From NCBI RefSeq assembly GCF_001429185.1, contig NZ_LMIW01000001.1, positions 895,490-959,489 on the forward strand: a stretch of 64,000 nt of DNA, given 5' to 3'. Origin of the DNA: Terrabacter sp. Root85 (GTDB taxonomy: Bacteria > Actinomycetota > Actinomycetes > Actinomycetales > Dermatophilaceae). The first letter of the stretch is position 1. Every line of letters begins with the position of its first letter. The notes under the pieces were generated by a model. That model worked only from the letters and a program-made list of their open reading frames with translations, did not search any database and was not told where the DNA came from. Shown in pieces: positions 1 through 9,399 of the stretch. The translations under genes and the position numbers were made by a program.

Positions 1-2
1 GG

Positions 3-959
3 ACGTCGGCGGCCGTCAGCACGGCCGCCGAGCTCGGGCTCAGCGACGAGCTGGCGTCCGGGTCGATGTCCCTGGCACAGCTCGCCGCACGCGTGGGGGC
101 GGACGAGGACACTCTCAGCCGGCTCATGCGGATGCTCGTCGCACTGGGTTTGTATGCCGTGTCGACCGAGGGCACCTACACCGCAACGTCGCTCGGGGCC
201 GGGTTGCGCACCGATGCCCCCGGCTCGCTGCGCCCCCTGGCCCGCACGATCCAGGACCCGGCGACGTGGGCGGCCTGGGGTCACCTCACCCACAGCGTCC
301 GGACGGGCGACACCGCCTTCTCGGCCCTGCACGGTGAGGACGTCTGGACCTACCGGGCCTCCCACGCGCGGGCCAACGCGGTCTTCAACGACACCATGGC
401 GGCTCTGACGTCGAGGGTGGCCACGGCGGTGGCGAGCTCATACGACTTCACGGGGCTGACCTCGGTCGTCGACGTCGGCGGCGGGCTGGGGGCGCTGCTC
501 GAGGCCGTCCTGGCCGGCCACGAGCACCTCGACGGCACGGTGTTCGACCTTCCCCAGGCGCTACCAGCCGGGCCGCCCTCGACGGCGAGCGAGTCGGTCG
601 CGTCCCGGTGGTCGGTCGCGGCGGGCAGCTTCTTCGACGCGGTCCCGCCTGCCGATGCATACCTGCTCAAGAAGGTGCTGCACGACTGGTCCGACACGAA
701 GTGTGTCGAGATCCTGCGCACCTGCCGCCGCTCGCTCGCACCGGGCGGGGTGGTGCTCGTCGTTGAGCTCGTGCTCGACCGACCGGGCCACGAGCTCCAG
801 TCGGCCCTGTCCGACCTCAACATGCTCGTGCTGCCGGGTGGGCGCGAGCGCACGGCGGCGGAGTTCGACGCGTTGTTCGTCGCCGCCGGCTTCGAGCCCG
901 CGCGACTGGTGGAGACCGACGCCGACGTCGTGATCCTCGAGGCACGCACTGACCGCTGA
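3..959 (+). CDS. SAM-dependent O-methyltransferase (HIOMT/acetylserotonin type), 5' truncated
   Basis: The reading frame is already open at the window edge, so the N-terminus is missing; the first ATG inside the window (66) is not the true start. The visible 318 residues show the family order: a winged-helix dimerisation domain at the N-terminus, then a Rossmann methyltransferase domain with the SAM-binding motif VVDVGGGLG, and later the KKVLHDW segment, whose His is the usual catalytic base in plant/actinobacterial small-molecule O-methyltransferases. The family methylates hydroxyl groups of aromatic or polyketide-like small molecules; the substrate here cannot be read. No biosynthetic neighbours are visible downstream, where a membrane protein follows after 66 bp. 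The family call is firm and the substrate unknown. Confidence 0.85.
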   Translation, partial: TSAAVSTAAELGLSDELASGSMSLAQLAARVGADEDTLSRLMRMLVALGLYAVSTEGTYTATSLGAGLRTDAPGSLRPLARTIQDPATWAAWGHLTHSVRTGDTAFSALHGEDVWTYRASHARANAVFNDTMAALTSRVATAVASSYDFTGLTSVVDVGGGLGALLEAVLAGHEHLDGTVFDLPQALPAGPPSTASESVASRWSVAAGSFFDAVPPADAYLLKKVLHDWSDTKCVEILRTCRRSLAPGGVVLVVELVLDRPGHELQSALSDLNMLVLPGGRERTAAEFDALFVAAGFEPARLVETDADVVILEARTDR

Positions 960-1025
960 GCGCACTGGCCGGGAGCGGATCCCAGCCAATGTCCTGCGGA
1001 CGCGTGGCGTGAGCGGTTCCATGGG

Positions 1026-2690
1026 GTGATGACGCAGGTGGGACTTCGCACCCGGCTGGGAGACGGCTTCCGGGCGAGAGCGCTCCGGGTGGGCACGTCC
1101 AACCTCGAGCGCGCCGTCAGGGTCGTGGTGCTCCTGGGTCATGCCTGGGCAGCACTGCTGTGCCTCATGATCGCCACCGGTTGGCGCGGACGCGCCGTGC
1201 TCAACGAGATCAGCGGGGACACGTACTGGCCGTGGCAGTCGATCGTCACCGTGGTTGCCCTGGGCGTGGTCATGGTGACGATCAGCATCGGTGCCGTACG
1301 CTCTGCCCCACGTCAGCGCGTCGTGCTGAGTGGCGCCGCACTGATCATCGCCCTCTTCACCATGGACGCCCTGTCCCTGGGGTCGGCGCGGCTGTGGCTC
1401 GTCGCACTCGGACTCGCTTGCACTGCAGCGGCGCTCACGCTGCCAGCGGGAGGGCGCAACCACGAGGCCGCGCGCTGCTCCCTGGCGTCCGCGCCTGCGG
1501 TCATGGCACTCGTCGCCACGGTCCGGAGCTCGGACGTCGACCAGGCGCTCGCCGCGATCCGAGGCCGCAGCCTCGCTCCGGCGGCGTCAATCCTCCTGTC
1601 GCTGCTGACGATCTTCGCCCTGGCTACCTCGGTCGAGGGGCAGCGGGAGCGCACCGGCCGTTTGCTGCGCTGGCGCGTCACCCGGCAGGCGGTGATCGCG
1701 GCGGTGGTCCTCAAGCTCCTGCTCCTCGCAGGGCTCTACCTCCACGTGACGGGTGGATTCCTCGGCGGAGAGGTCTTCTGGCGACCTCGCGTCGACCAGC
1801 CCCTGTCCTGGTTGCATGCCGCGCTCGTTGCCGGGTTGATGGTGTCCGTCGCCGCATGGAGTGCGCGTCGCCCCTTGGCTGCGGGCGGTTTCCCGCCGCG
1901 GCTCGCCGCTGTCTCGCTCGGCGTCGGCATCATGGAGGTGGCGGCCCTCGCGACGCTCGTCGCGATCACCGTGGTGGGGACCGTCGTGCCCTCGGCCGAC
2001 ACCAGCTCCTTCTTCGGCCTGCCCAACTGGGTGATCGACCACGTCGAGCGGGTGCAGGTCGTCATCGCGGGCGTCATCCTTCTCGCGGCCCTGGCCGAGC
2101 TGCTGGTTCGACGCGCTCTGAGCGCAGGCCTCTACCTCTGGCTCGCGGCGGGGCTCTGGCTGGTCCCCGCCCTGATCGGGATCGCCTTCGCGTCCGACAC
2201 CTCTCCCACGGCCTGGGCGGCTCCGGGCCAGGTGGAGGCCGTCGTGACCGTCGCCGTGCTCGCGATGGTCGTGACCGGCCGGACGGCGGGTCTCCAGCCT
2301 CGAGCCCTGATGGTGCTCGTCGTGGTCCCCTTCGTCGTGCTGCACCTGGACAGCTTCTGGCCGGACGCGTGGATGGACCACGTGACCCAGATCGCGGTCG
2401 TTGCGGCGGTCGTCATCGCCCTGTGGCTCAACCCGCCGCCCGCCTACGCCGACCAGCGCCGCAACGAACGCAGTCGCTCGTTGCTCGTGGCCGGGCAGGT
2501 CGGGCTGCTCACGCTCTACCTCTACCTCTTCAACGACGCTCAGCTGAGCGGCGTCCTGGGGTCATCGACGACGATCGCCTGGCTCTGGCTCGGCATCCCG
2601 ATCACGGCCGTCCTCACGGCACGCGTCGCCGGCCGAATGGGGGCCGGCCCCGAACCGACAGCCACGGCCTCCGAGCCGGGTCACGCGTGA
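1026..2690 (+). CDS. Large multi-pass membrane protein, unknown function
   Basis: This 554-aa protein is mostly hydrophobic: I count about 14-15 possible membrane spans, beginning near residues 31-51, 71-91, 98-115 and 120-140 and continuing to the C-terminus, with only short loops. There is no recognisable catalytic motif, ATP-binding loop or solute-carrier signature. The start is GTG 1026 or the adjacent ATG 1029; neither has a strong ribosome-binding site. It sits between a methyltransferase and an SRPBCC protein on the same strand, but the next gene has its own promoter, so an operon is not implied. It could be a transporter or a membrane sensor scaffold; I do not recognise the family. 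Confidence 0.7.
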   Translation: MMTQVGLRTRLGDGFRARALRVGTSNLERAVRVVVLLGHAWAALLCLMIATGWRGRAVLNEISGDTYWPWQSIVTVVALGVVMVTISIGAVRSAPRQRVVLSGAALIIALFTMDALSLGSARLWLVALGLACTAAALTLPAGGRNHEAARCSLASAPAVMALVATVRSSDVDQALAAIRGRSLAPAASILLSLLTIFALATSVEGQRERTGRLLRWRVTRQAVIAAVVLKLLLLAGLYLHVTGGFLGGEVFWRPRVDQPLSWLHAALVAGLMVSVAAWSARRPLAAGGFPPRLAAVSLGVGIMEVAALATLVAITVVGTVVPSADTSSFFGLPNWVIDHVERVQVVIAGVILLAALAELLVRRALSAGLYLWLAAGLWLVPALIGIAFASDTSPTAWAAPGQVEAVVTVAVLAMVVTGRTAGLQPRALMVLVVVPFVVLHLDSFWPDAWMDHVTQIAVVAAVVIALWLNPPPAYADQRRNERSRSLLVAGQVGLLTLYLYLFNDAQLSGVLGSSTTIAWLWLGIPITAVLTARVAGRMGAGPEPTATASEPGHA

Positions 2691-2720
2691 CGCTTCGACC
2701 CGCGTGACGGGCCGCGGCAG

Positions 2721-2726
2721 TACGGT
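2721..2726 (+). promoter_or_regulatory. -10 box TACGGT of a leaderless gene
   Basis: TACGGT matches the actinobacterial TANNNT -10 consensus and is followed by exactly 6 nt and then the ATG at 2733, placing transcription start at or within a base or two of the start codon. Confidence 0.65.
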
Positions 2727-2732
2727 TCGCGC

Positions 2733-3173
2733 ATGGAGTTCACCCAGGAGGTCGTCGTCCAGGTGCCGCGGGCGCGGTTCATCGAGCTCTTCGACGACCC
2801 GGACAACCTGCCGAAGTGGCAGGAGGGCCTCGTCTCGTTCGAGCCGATCCACGGCGAGCAGGGCCACCCGGGGGCCCAGTCGCGGCTGACCTTCCGGCGT
2901 GGGCGCGGCACCCTCGAGATGGTCGAGACCGTGACGCGCCGGGACCTGCCGTATGCGTTCGAGGGCACCTACGACGCCAAGGGCGTCCACTCGACGACGC
3001 GCAACGAGTTCCACGAGGCCGGTCCCGACGCCACGCGCTGGGTGACCCACAACGACTTCGAGTTCCACGGCGTCATGAAGGTCGTCGGCCTCGTGCTCGC
3101 CAAGAGCTTCCCGAAGCAGAGCCTGTCGATGATGGAGGCGTTCAAGACCTTCGCCGAGTCGCAGCCGCGCTAG
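2733..3173 (+). CDS. SRPBCC-fold protein (polyketide cyclase/dehydrase-like)
   Basis: The 146-aa protein has the typical START/SRPBCC opening, an alternating hydrophobic first strand (EFTQEVVVQVPRARFIELF) followed by a Phe/Trp-rich helix (DDPDNLPKWQEGL), then repeated beta strands and a long C-terminal helix. Members bind hydrophobic ligands or act as cyclases; no ligand can be assigned. The start ATG lies 6 nt after a TACGGT -10 box, so the mRNA is probably leaderless. It converges with ptsI (40 bp between stops). Confidence 0.75.
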   Translation: MEFTQEVVVQVPRARFIELFDDPDNLPKWQEGLVSFEPIHGEQGHPGAQSRLTFRRGRGTLEMVETVTRRDLPYAFEGTYDAKGVHSTTRNEFHEAGPDATRWVTHNDFEFHGVMKVVGLVLAKSFPKQSLSMMEAFKTFAESQPR

Positions 3174-3212
3174 CGGCCACGACCCGGCCCAGGTCGTCTC
3201 AGGGCAACGGGC

Positions 3213-4919
3213 TCAGAGCAGGTCGGTGAGCTCCGTCCGCGCGGCCTCGCGCACGGCCGTGAGGGCGTCGATGGCGGTGCGCGCCCCGCGAGCCGCGGCC
3301 GCGAGGTCCTGACACTCGGCCACGGAGTGGAGCGACAGGGCCAGGCGCACGACCGGCACCTTGCTCGGCGCCATCGACAGCGACGAGACCCCGAGGCCGA
3401 CGAGGACGAGGGCGAGCAGGGGGTCACCGGCTGACTCGCCGCAGACCCCGATGGGGCGGCCGGCTCGGGCGGCCCCCTCGCACGCGAGCCCGACGACGTC
3501 GAGGACGCCCGGCTGCCACGGGTCGAGCAGGTCGGACAGCGCGCCCTGCATGCGGTCGGCGGCCATCGTGTACTGAGCGAGGTCGTTGGTGCCGAGCGAG
3601 CCGAAGTCGACCTCGCCGAGCACGTCGTGGGCCCGCAGCGCTGCGCCGGGCACCTCGATCATGACGCCGGCCTTCGGCAGCCCGTTCTCGCGGACGCGGC
3701 GCGCGAACCACGCCGCCTCCTCCGCCGTCGCGACCATCGGGGCCATGACGCGCACGTCGGCCCCGGTCTCGCGGGCGGCGATGGCGAGCGCCTCGAGCTG
3801 GGCGTCGAGCAGGTCGGGCCGCTCGGCCGAGAGCCGCAGGCCGCGACGCCCGAGCGCGGGGTTCTCCTCCGGCCCGAGGTCGGCGAACTTGAGCGGCTTG
3901 TCGGCGCCGGCGTCGAGGGTGCGCACGACGACGCGCCGGCCCTCGAAGGGCGCGAAGACCCCGCGGTAGATCTCGGTCTGCTCCTCGACCGTCGGGGCCT
4001 TCGTCGCCGAGAGGTAGACGAACTCGGTGCGGAAGAGCCCGACGCCCTCGAGGTCCTGCGCGCCGGCAGCGACGGCGTCCTCCACGCCACCGATGTTGGC
4101 GAGCAGCGCGATCTCGGCGCCGTCGGAGGTCCGCCCGGCCCCGGAGAGGTGCGAGAGCGCCTCGGCGCGACGCGCCGCCCGCTCCCGCTGGGCGGTGACG
4201 AGCTCCATGTCGGGGTCGATCGTCACTTCACCGGTGTCGCCGTCGAGCGCGACGGGCGTGCCCGGGGCGATCTCGGTGGCCCCGGCGAGCTGGACGACGG
4301 CGGGGATCCCCATCTGCGCGGCGAGGATCGCCGTGTGGCTCGTCCGGCCGCCGGCCTCGGTGATGATCCCGACGACGAGCCGCCGGTCGAGCGTCGCCGT
4401 CTCGGCGGGCGCGAGGTCCTCGGCGACGATGACGCTGGGCTCGGTGAAGGAGGGTACGCCGGGGGCCGGGACCCCGAGCACCGCGGCGACCGCGCGTGAC
4501 CCGACGTCACGCAGGTCGGCCACCCGCTCGGCGAAGTAGCCGCCGAGCGCCTCGAACTGGGCGGCATACGTCTCGACGGCGTTCTCGATGGAGTGCGCCC
4601 GACCGTGCCCGGCGGCGAGCTCCTTGGCCGCGGCCTTGACGAGGCCCTTGTCGCGGGCGATGAGGGCGGTCGCCTTGAGGATCTGCTGGGCCGTGTCGTC
4701 GACCCGGGTCGCCCGCTCCTCGAGCGAGACGGCGACCGACTCGAAGGCCGCGCGCACGTCGGCGAGCGCCGCCTCCTGGTCGTCGACCGCCGTCTCGTCG
4801 GCCGGCGGCCGGACCGGAGGTGCGACCTGCACCACCGGTCCGTACGCCGTGCCCGGACTGACACCGATGCCGTGCCTGGTCTCCGAAGGAGTCTCCGAAC
4901 GGGTCTCCGACTCGGCCAT
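3213..4919 (-). CDS. ptsI: PTS Enzyme I (phosphoenolpyruvate-protein phosphotransferase)
   Basis: Enzyme I takes phosphate from PEP and passes it to HPr, the first step of all PTS sugar uptake; it acts in the cytoplasm. At 568 aa it has the normal family length. The N-terminal domain carries the phospho-His motif GGRTSHTAILA with His195, and the C-terminal PEP-binding barrel has EGVGLFRTEF, RTLDAG, GTNDLAQY and the conserved GVCGESAGD cysteine loop. It begins 5 nt after the ptsH stop and is the last gene of the fructose PTS operon on this strand, so one transcript can supply general and fructose-specific components. Confidence 0.96.
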   Translation of the reverse strand: MAESETRSETPSETRHGIGVSPGTAYGPVVQVAPPVRPPADETAVDDQEAALADVRAAFESVAVSLEERATRVDDTAQQILKATALIARDKGLVKAAAKELAAGHGRAHSIENAVETYAAQFEALGGYFAERVADLRDVGSRAVAAVLGVPAPGVPSFTEPSVIVAEDLAPAETATLDRRLVVGIITEAGGRTSHTAILAAQMGIPAVVQLAGATEIAPGTPVALDGDTGEVTIDPDMELVTAQRERAARRAEALSHLSGAGRTSDGAEIALLANIGGVEDAVAAGAQDLEGVGLFRTEFVYLSATKAPTVEEQTEIYRGVFAPFEGRRVVVRTLDAGADKPLKFADLGPEENPALGRRGLRLSAERPDLLDAQLEALAIAARETGADVRVMAPMVATAEEAAWFARRVRENGLPKAGVMIEVPGAALRAHDVLGEVDFGSLGTNDLAQYTMAADRMQGALSDLLDPWQPGVLDVVGLACEGAARAGRPIGVCGESAGDPLLALVLVGLGVSSLSMAPSKVPVVRLALSLHSVAECQDLAAAARGARTAIDALTAVREAARTELTDLL

Positions 4920-4924
4920 GCTCG

Positions 4925-5194
4925 TTACTCCGCGTCGAGGTCGCGCGAGAGGAGCTCGACGAGCGAGTCGAGCGTCTCGTCGGCGCCGTCGCCCTCGGCC
5001 GTCAGGACGACCTCCTCGCCGTGCCTGGCCCCGAGGGCCATGACGCCGAGGATGCTCGTCGCGTCGACGGGGTCCTCGCCGGGCTTGGCGATCTCGACGT
5101 CGAGCCCGGAGGCGCTCGCGGCCTCGACGAAGAGGGCGGCCGGGCGGGCGTGGAGGCCCACCGAGGAGGCGATGGTGACGGTGCGGGTAGCCAT
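4925..5194 (-). CDS. ptsH: PTS phosphocarrier protein HPr
   Basis: HPr (89 aa) relays phosphate from Enzyme I to the sugar-specific EIIA domains. The active-site His15 is in the motif SVGLHARPAA, and the regulatory serine region is DATSILGVMALG (Ser47), normally at position 46. A clear ribosome-binding site (AAGGAG) lies upstream of the ATG. It sits between fruA and ptsI; the 75-bp gap to fruA shows no clear promoter, and co-transcription with fruA is likely. Confidence 0.96.
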   Translation of the reverse strand: MATRTVTIASSVGLHARPAALFVEAASASGLDVEIAKPGEDPVDATSILGVMALGARHGEEVVLTAEGDGADETLDSLVELLSRDLDAE

Positions 5195-5269
5195 GGACGT
5201 GCTCCTTCTATGGATTCAGGTGGTCGTGCTGTCGATGTGGATCAGACGGCGATCGAGCTCACGCCCTGG

Positions 5270-7360
5270 TCAGACCGTAGCGCTCGCGTCGACCTCTGCA
5301 AGGTGCGTGTCGCGGGACTTCAGTGCGACGACGATCGCGGTCATGACGAGGACGCCGATGACCAGGGCGAGCAGGAAGAGGAGGAAGTTGCCGATGAGCG
5401 GCAGCACCCAGATGCCTCCGTGCGGGGCCCGGAGCGTCGCGCCGAACATCATCACGAGGCCACCGGTGACGGCGGAGCCGATCACGGAGGAGGTGATGAT
5501 GCGCACCGGGTCGGCCGCCGCGAACGGGATGGCTCCCTCGGAGATGAACGAGGCGCCGAGCAGCCAGGCGGCCTTGCCGTTCTCACGCTCCGGCTCGGAG
5601 AAGAGGTGCGGGCGGACCGTCGTGGCGAGGGCCATGGCGAGCGGCGCGACCATGCCGGCCGCCATGACGGCGGCCATGATCTTCAGCTGGGGAGCGTCGG
5701 ACACCGTGCCGGCCGTGGCGAGGCCCGCGGTGGCGAAGAAGTAGGCCGCCTTGTTGACCGGGCCACCGAGGTCGAAGCCCATCATGGCGCCGAGCACGAT
5801 GCCGAGCAGCAGCGCGCTCGAGCCGCTCATGTTGTTGAGGCCGCTCGTCAGCGCGTCGCTCAGGGCCTTGATCGGACGGCCGAGGACGGTGATGAAGAGC
5901 CCGGCGGTGATGAGGGTCGACAGGAGCGGGATGACGACGACCGGCATGACGCCCCGGACCCCCTTGGCCACCTTCCAGTGGGCGATCCAGCGGGCGACGA
6001 AGCCGGCGAGGAAGCCGGTGGCGAGGCCGCCGAGGAAGCCGGCGCCCATCGTCGCGGCAATGGAGCCGCCGACGATGCCGGGCACGAGGCCGGGACGGTC
6101 GGCGATCGCGAAGGCGATGAAGCCGGAGAGGATCGGCACGAGGAAGCCGAACGAGGCGCCGCCGATGACGAAGAGCAGGCCGGCCCACGACTCGAGGCTG
6201 AAGGCGCTGAAGCTCTGCGTGATGTTGTACTTCCCCTCGGCCGTCAGGCCGTACTTGACGATCTCGATCGGCCCCTGCTCACCGAGGGCGACCTGGGCGA
6301 GCATGAACGACAGGGCGATGAGGATGCCGCCTGCTGCGACGAACGGGATCATGTAGGAGACACCGGTCATCAGCCACTGGCGGATCTTCGTACCGGTGCT
6401 CGCGCCGCTCTCGACCTTCGAGGTCAGACCGCCGGAGGGACCACCGGCAGCGGCGGCCGCGACGGCGGCTGTGCGCTTGCTCGGGTCGGCGTCCCACTCG
6501 GTGACGAGCTGCTCGGCCTGGGAGACGAGCGCCGGGCCGTCGGAGATGCCCTTCTTGACGCCGACGTCGACGAGGGGCTTGCCGGCGAAGCGGCCGGCGT
6601 CCTTGACGGGCAGGTCGTGGGCGAAGATGACGGCGTCGGCCGCCGCGATCTCGGTCGCGCTGAGCGGCGTCGAGCCGGCGGAGCCCTGGGTCTCGACCTT
6701 GATCGTGTGACCCGCGGCCTTCGCGGCGTTCTCGAGGCCCTCGGCCGCCATGTAGGTGTGGGCGATGCCGGTCGGGCACGAGGTGACCCCGACGAGGTTG
6801 AGCACGCGCTTGGCGGCCGGTGCTGCTGCAGCGCCCGTGGTGTCCGTGCCTGCGGCACCAGCACCGGCACCGGCGGTTCCCGCGGCCCCGGCGGCCGCGG
6901 CGGCCATGACCGGCTGGTCGAGCTCGACCTCGGCGCTGACGATGCGGACGACCTCGGCCTCGGTCGTCGCGGCGGCGAGCGCCGCCTTGAAGTCCTTCTT
7001 CATGAGGGCGCGGGCGAGCTTGGGCAGCATCTGCATGTGCGCGTCGCCGCCGCCCTCGGGGGCCGCGATGAGGAAGACGAGCGTCGCGGGACCGTCCTTG
7101 GCGCCCCAGTCGATGCCGTCCGTGCGGCCGAACACGAGCGACGGCTCGGTGATGGCGGCGCTGCGGGCGTGCGGGATGCCGATGCCGCCGGGCAGCCCGG
7201 TCGCCATGGTCTCCTCGCGCTTGCGCACGTCGCCCAGGAAGGCGTCGAGGTCGGTGCACCGGCCGGAGGCGACGAGGCGCTCGCCGAGCGTCCGGGTCGC
7301 CTCGTGGCGATCGGCACCGGTGAGGTCGAGGACGACCTGGTCTTCGGTGATCAGGGACAT
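5270..7360 (-). CDS. fruA: PTS fructose transporter subunit EIIABC
   Basis: This 696-aa fused permease imports fructose and phosphorylates it, normally to fructose-1-phosphate. The order is EIIA (residues about 1-150, phospho-His64 in GGIGIPHARSAAI), an Ala/Gly-rich linker (about 152-185), EIIB (about 186-285, phospho-Cys195 in VGVTSCPTGIAHTYM) and a multi-pass EIIC (from about 330). The Ala/Gly/Thr linker is a typical flexible joint between PTS domains. It follows fruK by 69 bp on the minus strand and precedes ptsH. The EIIA-EIIB-EIIC order with downstream HPr and Enzyme I matches actinobacterial fructose PTS loci. Confidence 0.95.
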   Translation of the reverse strand: MSLITEDQVVLDLTGADRHEATRTLGERLVASGRCTDLDAFLGDVRKREETMATGLPGGIGIPHARSAAITEPSLVFGRTDGIDWGAKDGPATLVFLIAAPEGGGDAHMQMLPKLARALMKKDFKAALAAATTEAEVVRIVSAEVELDQPVMAAAAAGAAGTAGAGAGAAGTDTTGAAAAPAAKRVLNLVGVTSCPTGIAHTYMAAEGLENAAKAAGHTIKVETQGSAGSTPLSATEIAAADAVIFAHDLPVKDAGRFAGKPLVDVGVKKGISDGPALVSQAEQLVTEWDADPSKRTAAVAAAAAGGPSGGLTSKVESGASTGTKIRQWLMTGVSYMIPFVAAGGILIALSFMLAQVALGEQGPIEIVKYGLTAEGKYNITQSFSAFSLESWAGLLFVIGGASFGFLVPILSGFIAFAIADRPGLVPGIVGGSIAATMGAGFLGGLATGFLAGFVARWIAHWKVAKGVRGVMPVVVIPLLSTLITAGLFITVLGRPIKALSDALTSGLNNMSGSSALLLGIVLGAMMGFDLGGPVNKAAYFFATAGLATAGTVSDAPQLKIMAAVMAAGMVAPLAMALATTVRPHLFSEPERENGKAAWLLGASFISEGAIPFAAADPVRIITSSVIGSAVTGGLVMMFGATLRAPHGGIWVLPLIGNFLLFLLALVIGVLVMTAIVVALKSRDTHLAEVDASATV

Positions 7361-7429
7361 GGTGTTTCCTTTCGGACGATCAGGACGATCGGTGCTTGTC
7401 GTTCCGGGTGTTCGGCGTCTCGTGGCGCG

Positions 7430-8374
7430 TCAGGAGAGGACGCGGTCGAAGTCGGGCTCGCGAGTCAGCTCGGCGCGTATGCCGTCGAGGTCGTCGGGTG
7501 AGGGCACGCGGCTTCCGGGGAGGGTGACCGCCGCGGCGCCCCACGTCACCCCCGTCATGAGGGCGTCCGCCGGGGTGAGCCCGGTGGACAGGCCGTGGAG
7601 CAGGCCGGCGAGCATGCAGTCGCCGGCGCCCACGGTGGACAGGGGGGCCGTGATCGTCGCGCGTGCGTGGGCGCACTCGTCGGCGGTCACGAGCAGGGCG
7701 CCATCGCCGCCGAGGCTGACGGCCACGACGTCGATGCCACCGGCGACGAGCTCACGGGCGGCGTCGCGGACGTGGCCCAGGGTGGTCAGGTCGTGGCCGA
7801 CGAGCTCGGCGAGCTCCTCGTGGTTGGGCTTGATGAGGTGCGGCTTCGCGGCGACGGCGGCGGCGAACGGCGCGCCGGACGAGTCGATGGCGACCCGCAG
7901 CCCGCGCTCGCGCACCCGGCCGACGAGGCCGGCATACAGGTCGGTGGGCGCTCCGGGAGGGAGGCTGCCGCAGCCGACGACCCACTGGGCGCCGTCGGCG
8001 TGCTCGAGCGTCGTCGCGAGGAGGGACTCGACCTCGTCGGCCGAGAGGTCGGGGCCGGGCTCGTTGAGCTTGGTCGTCGTGCCGTCGGGCTCGAGGACGC
8101 TGATGTTCATCCGGACCGACCCGCACACCGGCACGGAGACGTGGCCGACCCCGGCCGCCTCGAGCAGCTCCTCGAGGAGGTGCCCCTCGGGTCCTCCGCT
8201 CGGCAGGACCGCGATGGTGGAGCCGCCCTGCGCGGCGAGGGCGCGGGAGACGTTGACGCCCTTGCCGCCCGGGTCGATGCGGCTGCTCGTGGCGCGGTGC
8301 ACCTCGCCACGGCGGAGCGCGTCGATGAGGACGGCCCGGTCGATGCTGGGGTTGGGCGTGAGCGTGACGATCAT
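7430..8374 (-). CDS. fruK: 1-phosphofructokinase (PfkB family)
   Basis: This 314-aa enzyme phosphorylates the fructose-1-phosphate made by FruA to fructose-1,6-bisphosphate, feeding glycolysis. It opens with the family motif MIVTLTPNPSIDRA, has the PfkB signature DPGGKGVNVSRALAAQGG and ends with the ATP/catalytic motif STVGAGDCMLAGLLHGL containing the catalytic Asp. The start ATG overlaps the DeoR regulator's stop (ATGA), so the two are translationally coupled; an upstream extension to 8527 would be Arg/Pro-rich and is not coding. Confidence 0.95.
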   Translation of the reverse strand: MIVTLTPNPSIDRAVLIDALRRGEVHRATSSRIDPGGKGVNVSRALAAQGGSTIAVLPSGGPEGHLLEELLEAAGVGHVSVPVCGSVRMNISVLEPDGTTTKLNEPGPDLSADEVESLLATTLEHADGAQWVVGCGSLPPGAPTDLYAGLVGRVRERGLRVAIDSSGAPFAAAVAAKPHLIKPNHEELAELVGHDLTTLGHVRDAARELVAGGIDVVAVSLGGDGALLVTADECAHARATITAPLSTVGAGDCMLAGLLHGLSTGLTPADALMTGVTWGAAAVTLPGSRVPSPDDLDGIRAELTREPDFDRVLS

Positions 8375-9132
8375 GCGGTCACCACTTCCGGTCCGGCCGC
8401 GCGGATCTCGGCGGCGACGTCGTCGTCGAGGTCGGTGTCGGTGATGACGACGTCGACGTCGGCGAGCTGGGCGAATCGGTGGAGGTGGTCGTCGCCGGCC
8501 TTGCTCGAGTCGGTGAGGACCACGCACTTGCGGGCGGCGCCGACCATGGCGCGCTTGACGAGCGACTCGGACTGGTCGGGCGTCGTCAGGCCGCGGGCGA
8601 CGGACAGGCCGTTGGTGCCGATGACGGCGACGTCGACGACGACGTCGGCGAGAGCGCCGGTGGCCCAGTCGCCGACGGCGGCGCCGGTCGTGCCGCGGAC
8701 GCGTCCACCGAGGAGGTAGAGCTTGATGCCGGGGTGGGTCGACAGGACGGTCGCCGCGGCGAGGCTGTTGGTGAGGACGGTGAGGTCGAGGTCGGGCGGG
8801 AGCATCTCGGCGACGGCCAGGGTCGTCGACCCGCCGTCGAGGATGATGCTGCCGCCGCTGGGCAGCTCGTCGAGGGCGCGGGCCGCGATGCGGCGCTTGA
8901 CGTCGGCGAGGCGGCCGGAGCGGGTGGCGAGGGTCGGCTCGACCTCGAGGCGCTCGACGGGGATCGCACCGCCGTGGACCCGGCGCAGGGAGCCACGACG
9001 CTCGAGGGCGGTGAGGTCGCGGCGCACGGTCTCGGCGGCGACACCCAGGGAGTCGGCGAGGGCGGTGACCTCGACCCGGCCGGCACGACGTGCCTCAGCG
9101 ATGATCCGCTGCTGCCGCTCCGCTGCGTACAT
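8371..9132 (-). CDS. DeoR-family transcriptional regulator of the fructose PTS operon
   Basis: The 253-aa protein has an N-terminal DeoR helix-turn-helix (residues about 3-55, with VTALADSLGVAAETVRRDL and the following RRVHGGA) and a C-terminal sugar-phosphate-sensing domain of the ISOCOT fold (GGSTTLAVAEMLP, IGTNGLSVARGLTTPD, VLTDSSKAG). As first gene of the fru operon it most likely represses its own operon and responds to a fructose phosphate, by analogy with FruR of other Actinobacteria; the ligand is inferred. A GAGGGAG-like ribosome-binding site precedes the ATG. The minus-strand leader contains an AT-rich stretch around 9205-9225 that probably holds the promoter or operator. Confidence 0.9.
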   Translation of the reverse strand: MYAAERQQRIIAEARRAGRVEVTALADSLGVAAETVRRDLTALERRGSLRRVHGGAIPVERLEVEPTLATRSGRLADVKRRIAARALDELPSGGSIILDGGSTTLAVAEMLPPDLDLTVLTNSLAAATVLSTHPGIKLYLLGGRVRGTTGAAVGDWATGALADVVVDVAVIGTNGLSVARGLTTPDQSESLVKRAMVGAARKCVVLTDSSKAGDDHLHRFAQLADVDVVITDTDLDDDVAAEIRAAGPEVVTA

Positions 9133-9352
9133 CGGACTCCCTCGTCCTGTGTGTTTCCCATCGTGCCCTCTGGGCCCGTGACACAAGGAAACCACCGGCT
9201 CGGCGTGAAGTAAATAGATTCGGGCACCCGTTTCTGTTGATTTCTGCGAGTGGAGCGGGCTAAACGGGCATACCGGGCGGGCCGCGCCCGTGCCCGAGCC
9301 AAGACCGAGCCACCTCGTGAGCAGACGCTCCCCCGAGACGCGGCGGACGGCA

Positions 9353-9358
9353 TACGCT
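9353..9358 (+). promoter_or_regulatory. -10 box TACGCT upstream of the alpha/beta hydrolase
   Basis: TACGCT fits TANNNT and lies 41 nt before the ATG at 9400, leaving a short leader with a GAGGA ribosome-binding site. It overlaps one copy of the recurrent octamer CGGCATAC. Confidence 0.45.
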
Positions 9359-9399
9359 GCCGCTCGACGGCCAGTCACCGAGCAGATCGAGGACGATCC

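Noticed and set aside
5021-7501. 826-codon open frame on the plus strand over the fructose PTS genes
   Set aside because: It is antisense to fruA and ptsH, whose motifs are unmistakable, and has an Asp/Gly/Arg/His-rich composition typical of shadows in high-GC DNA.
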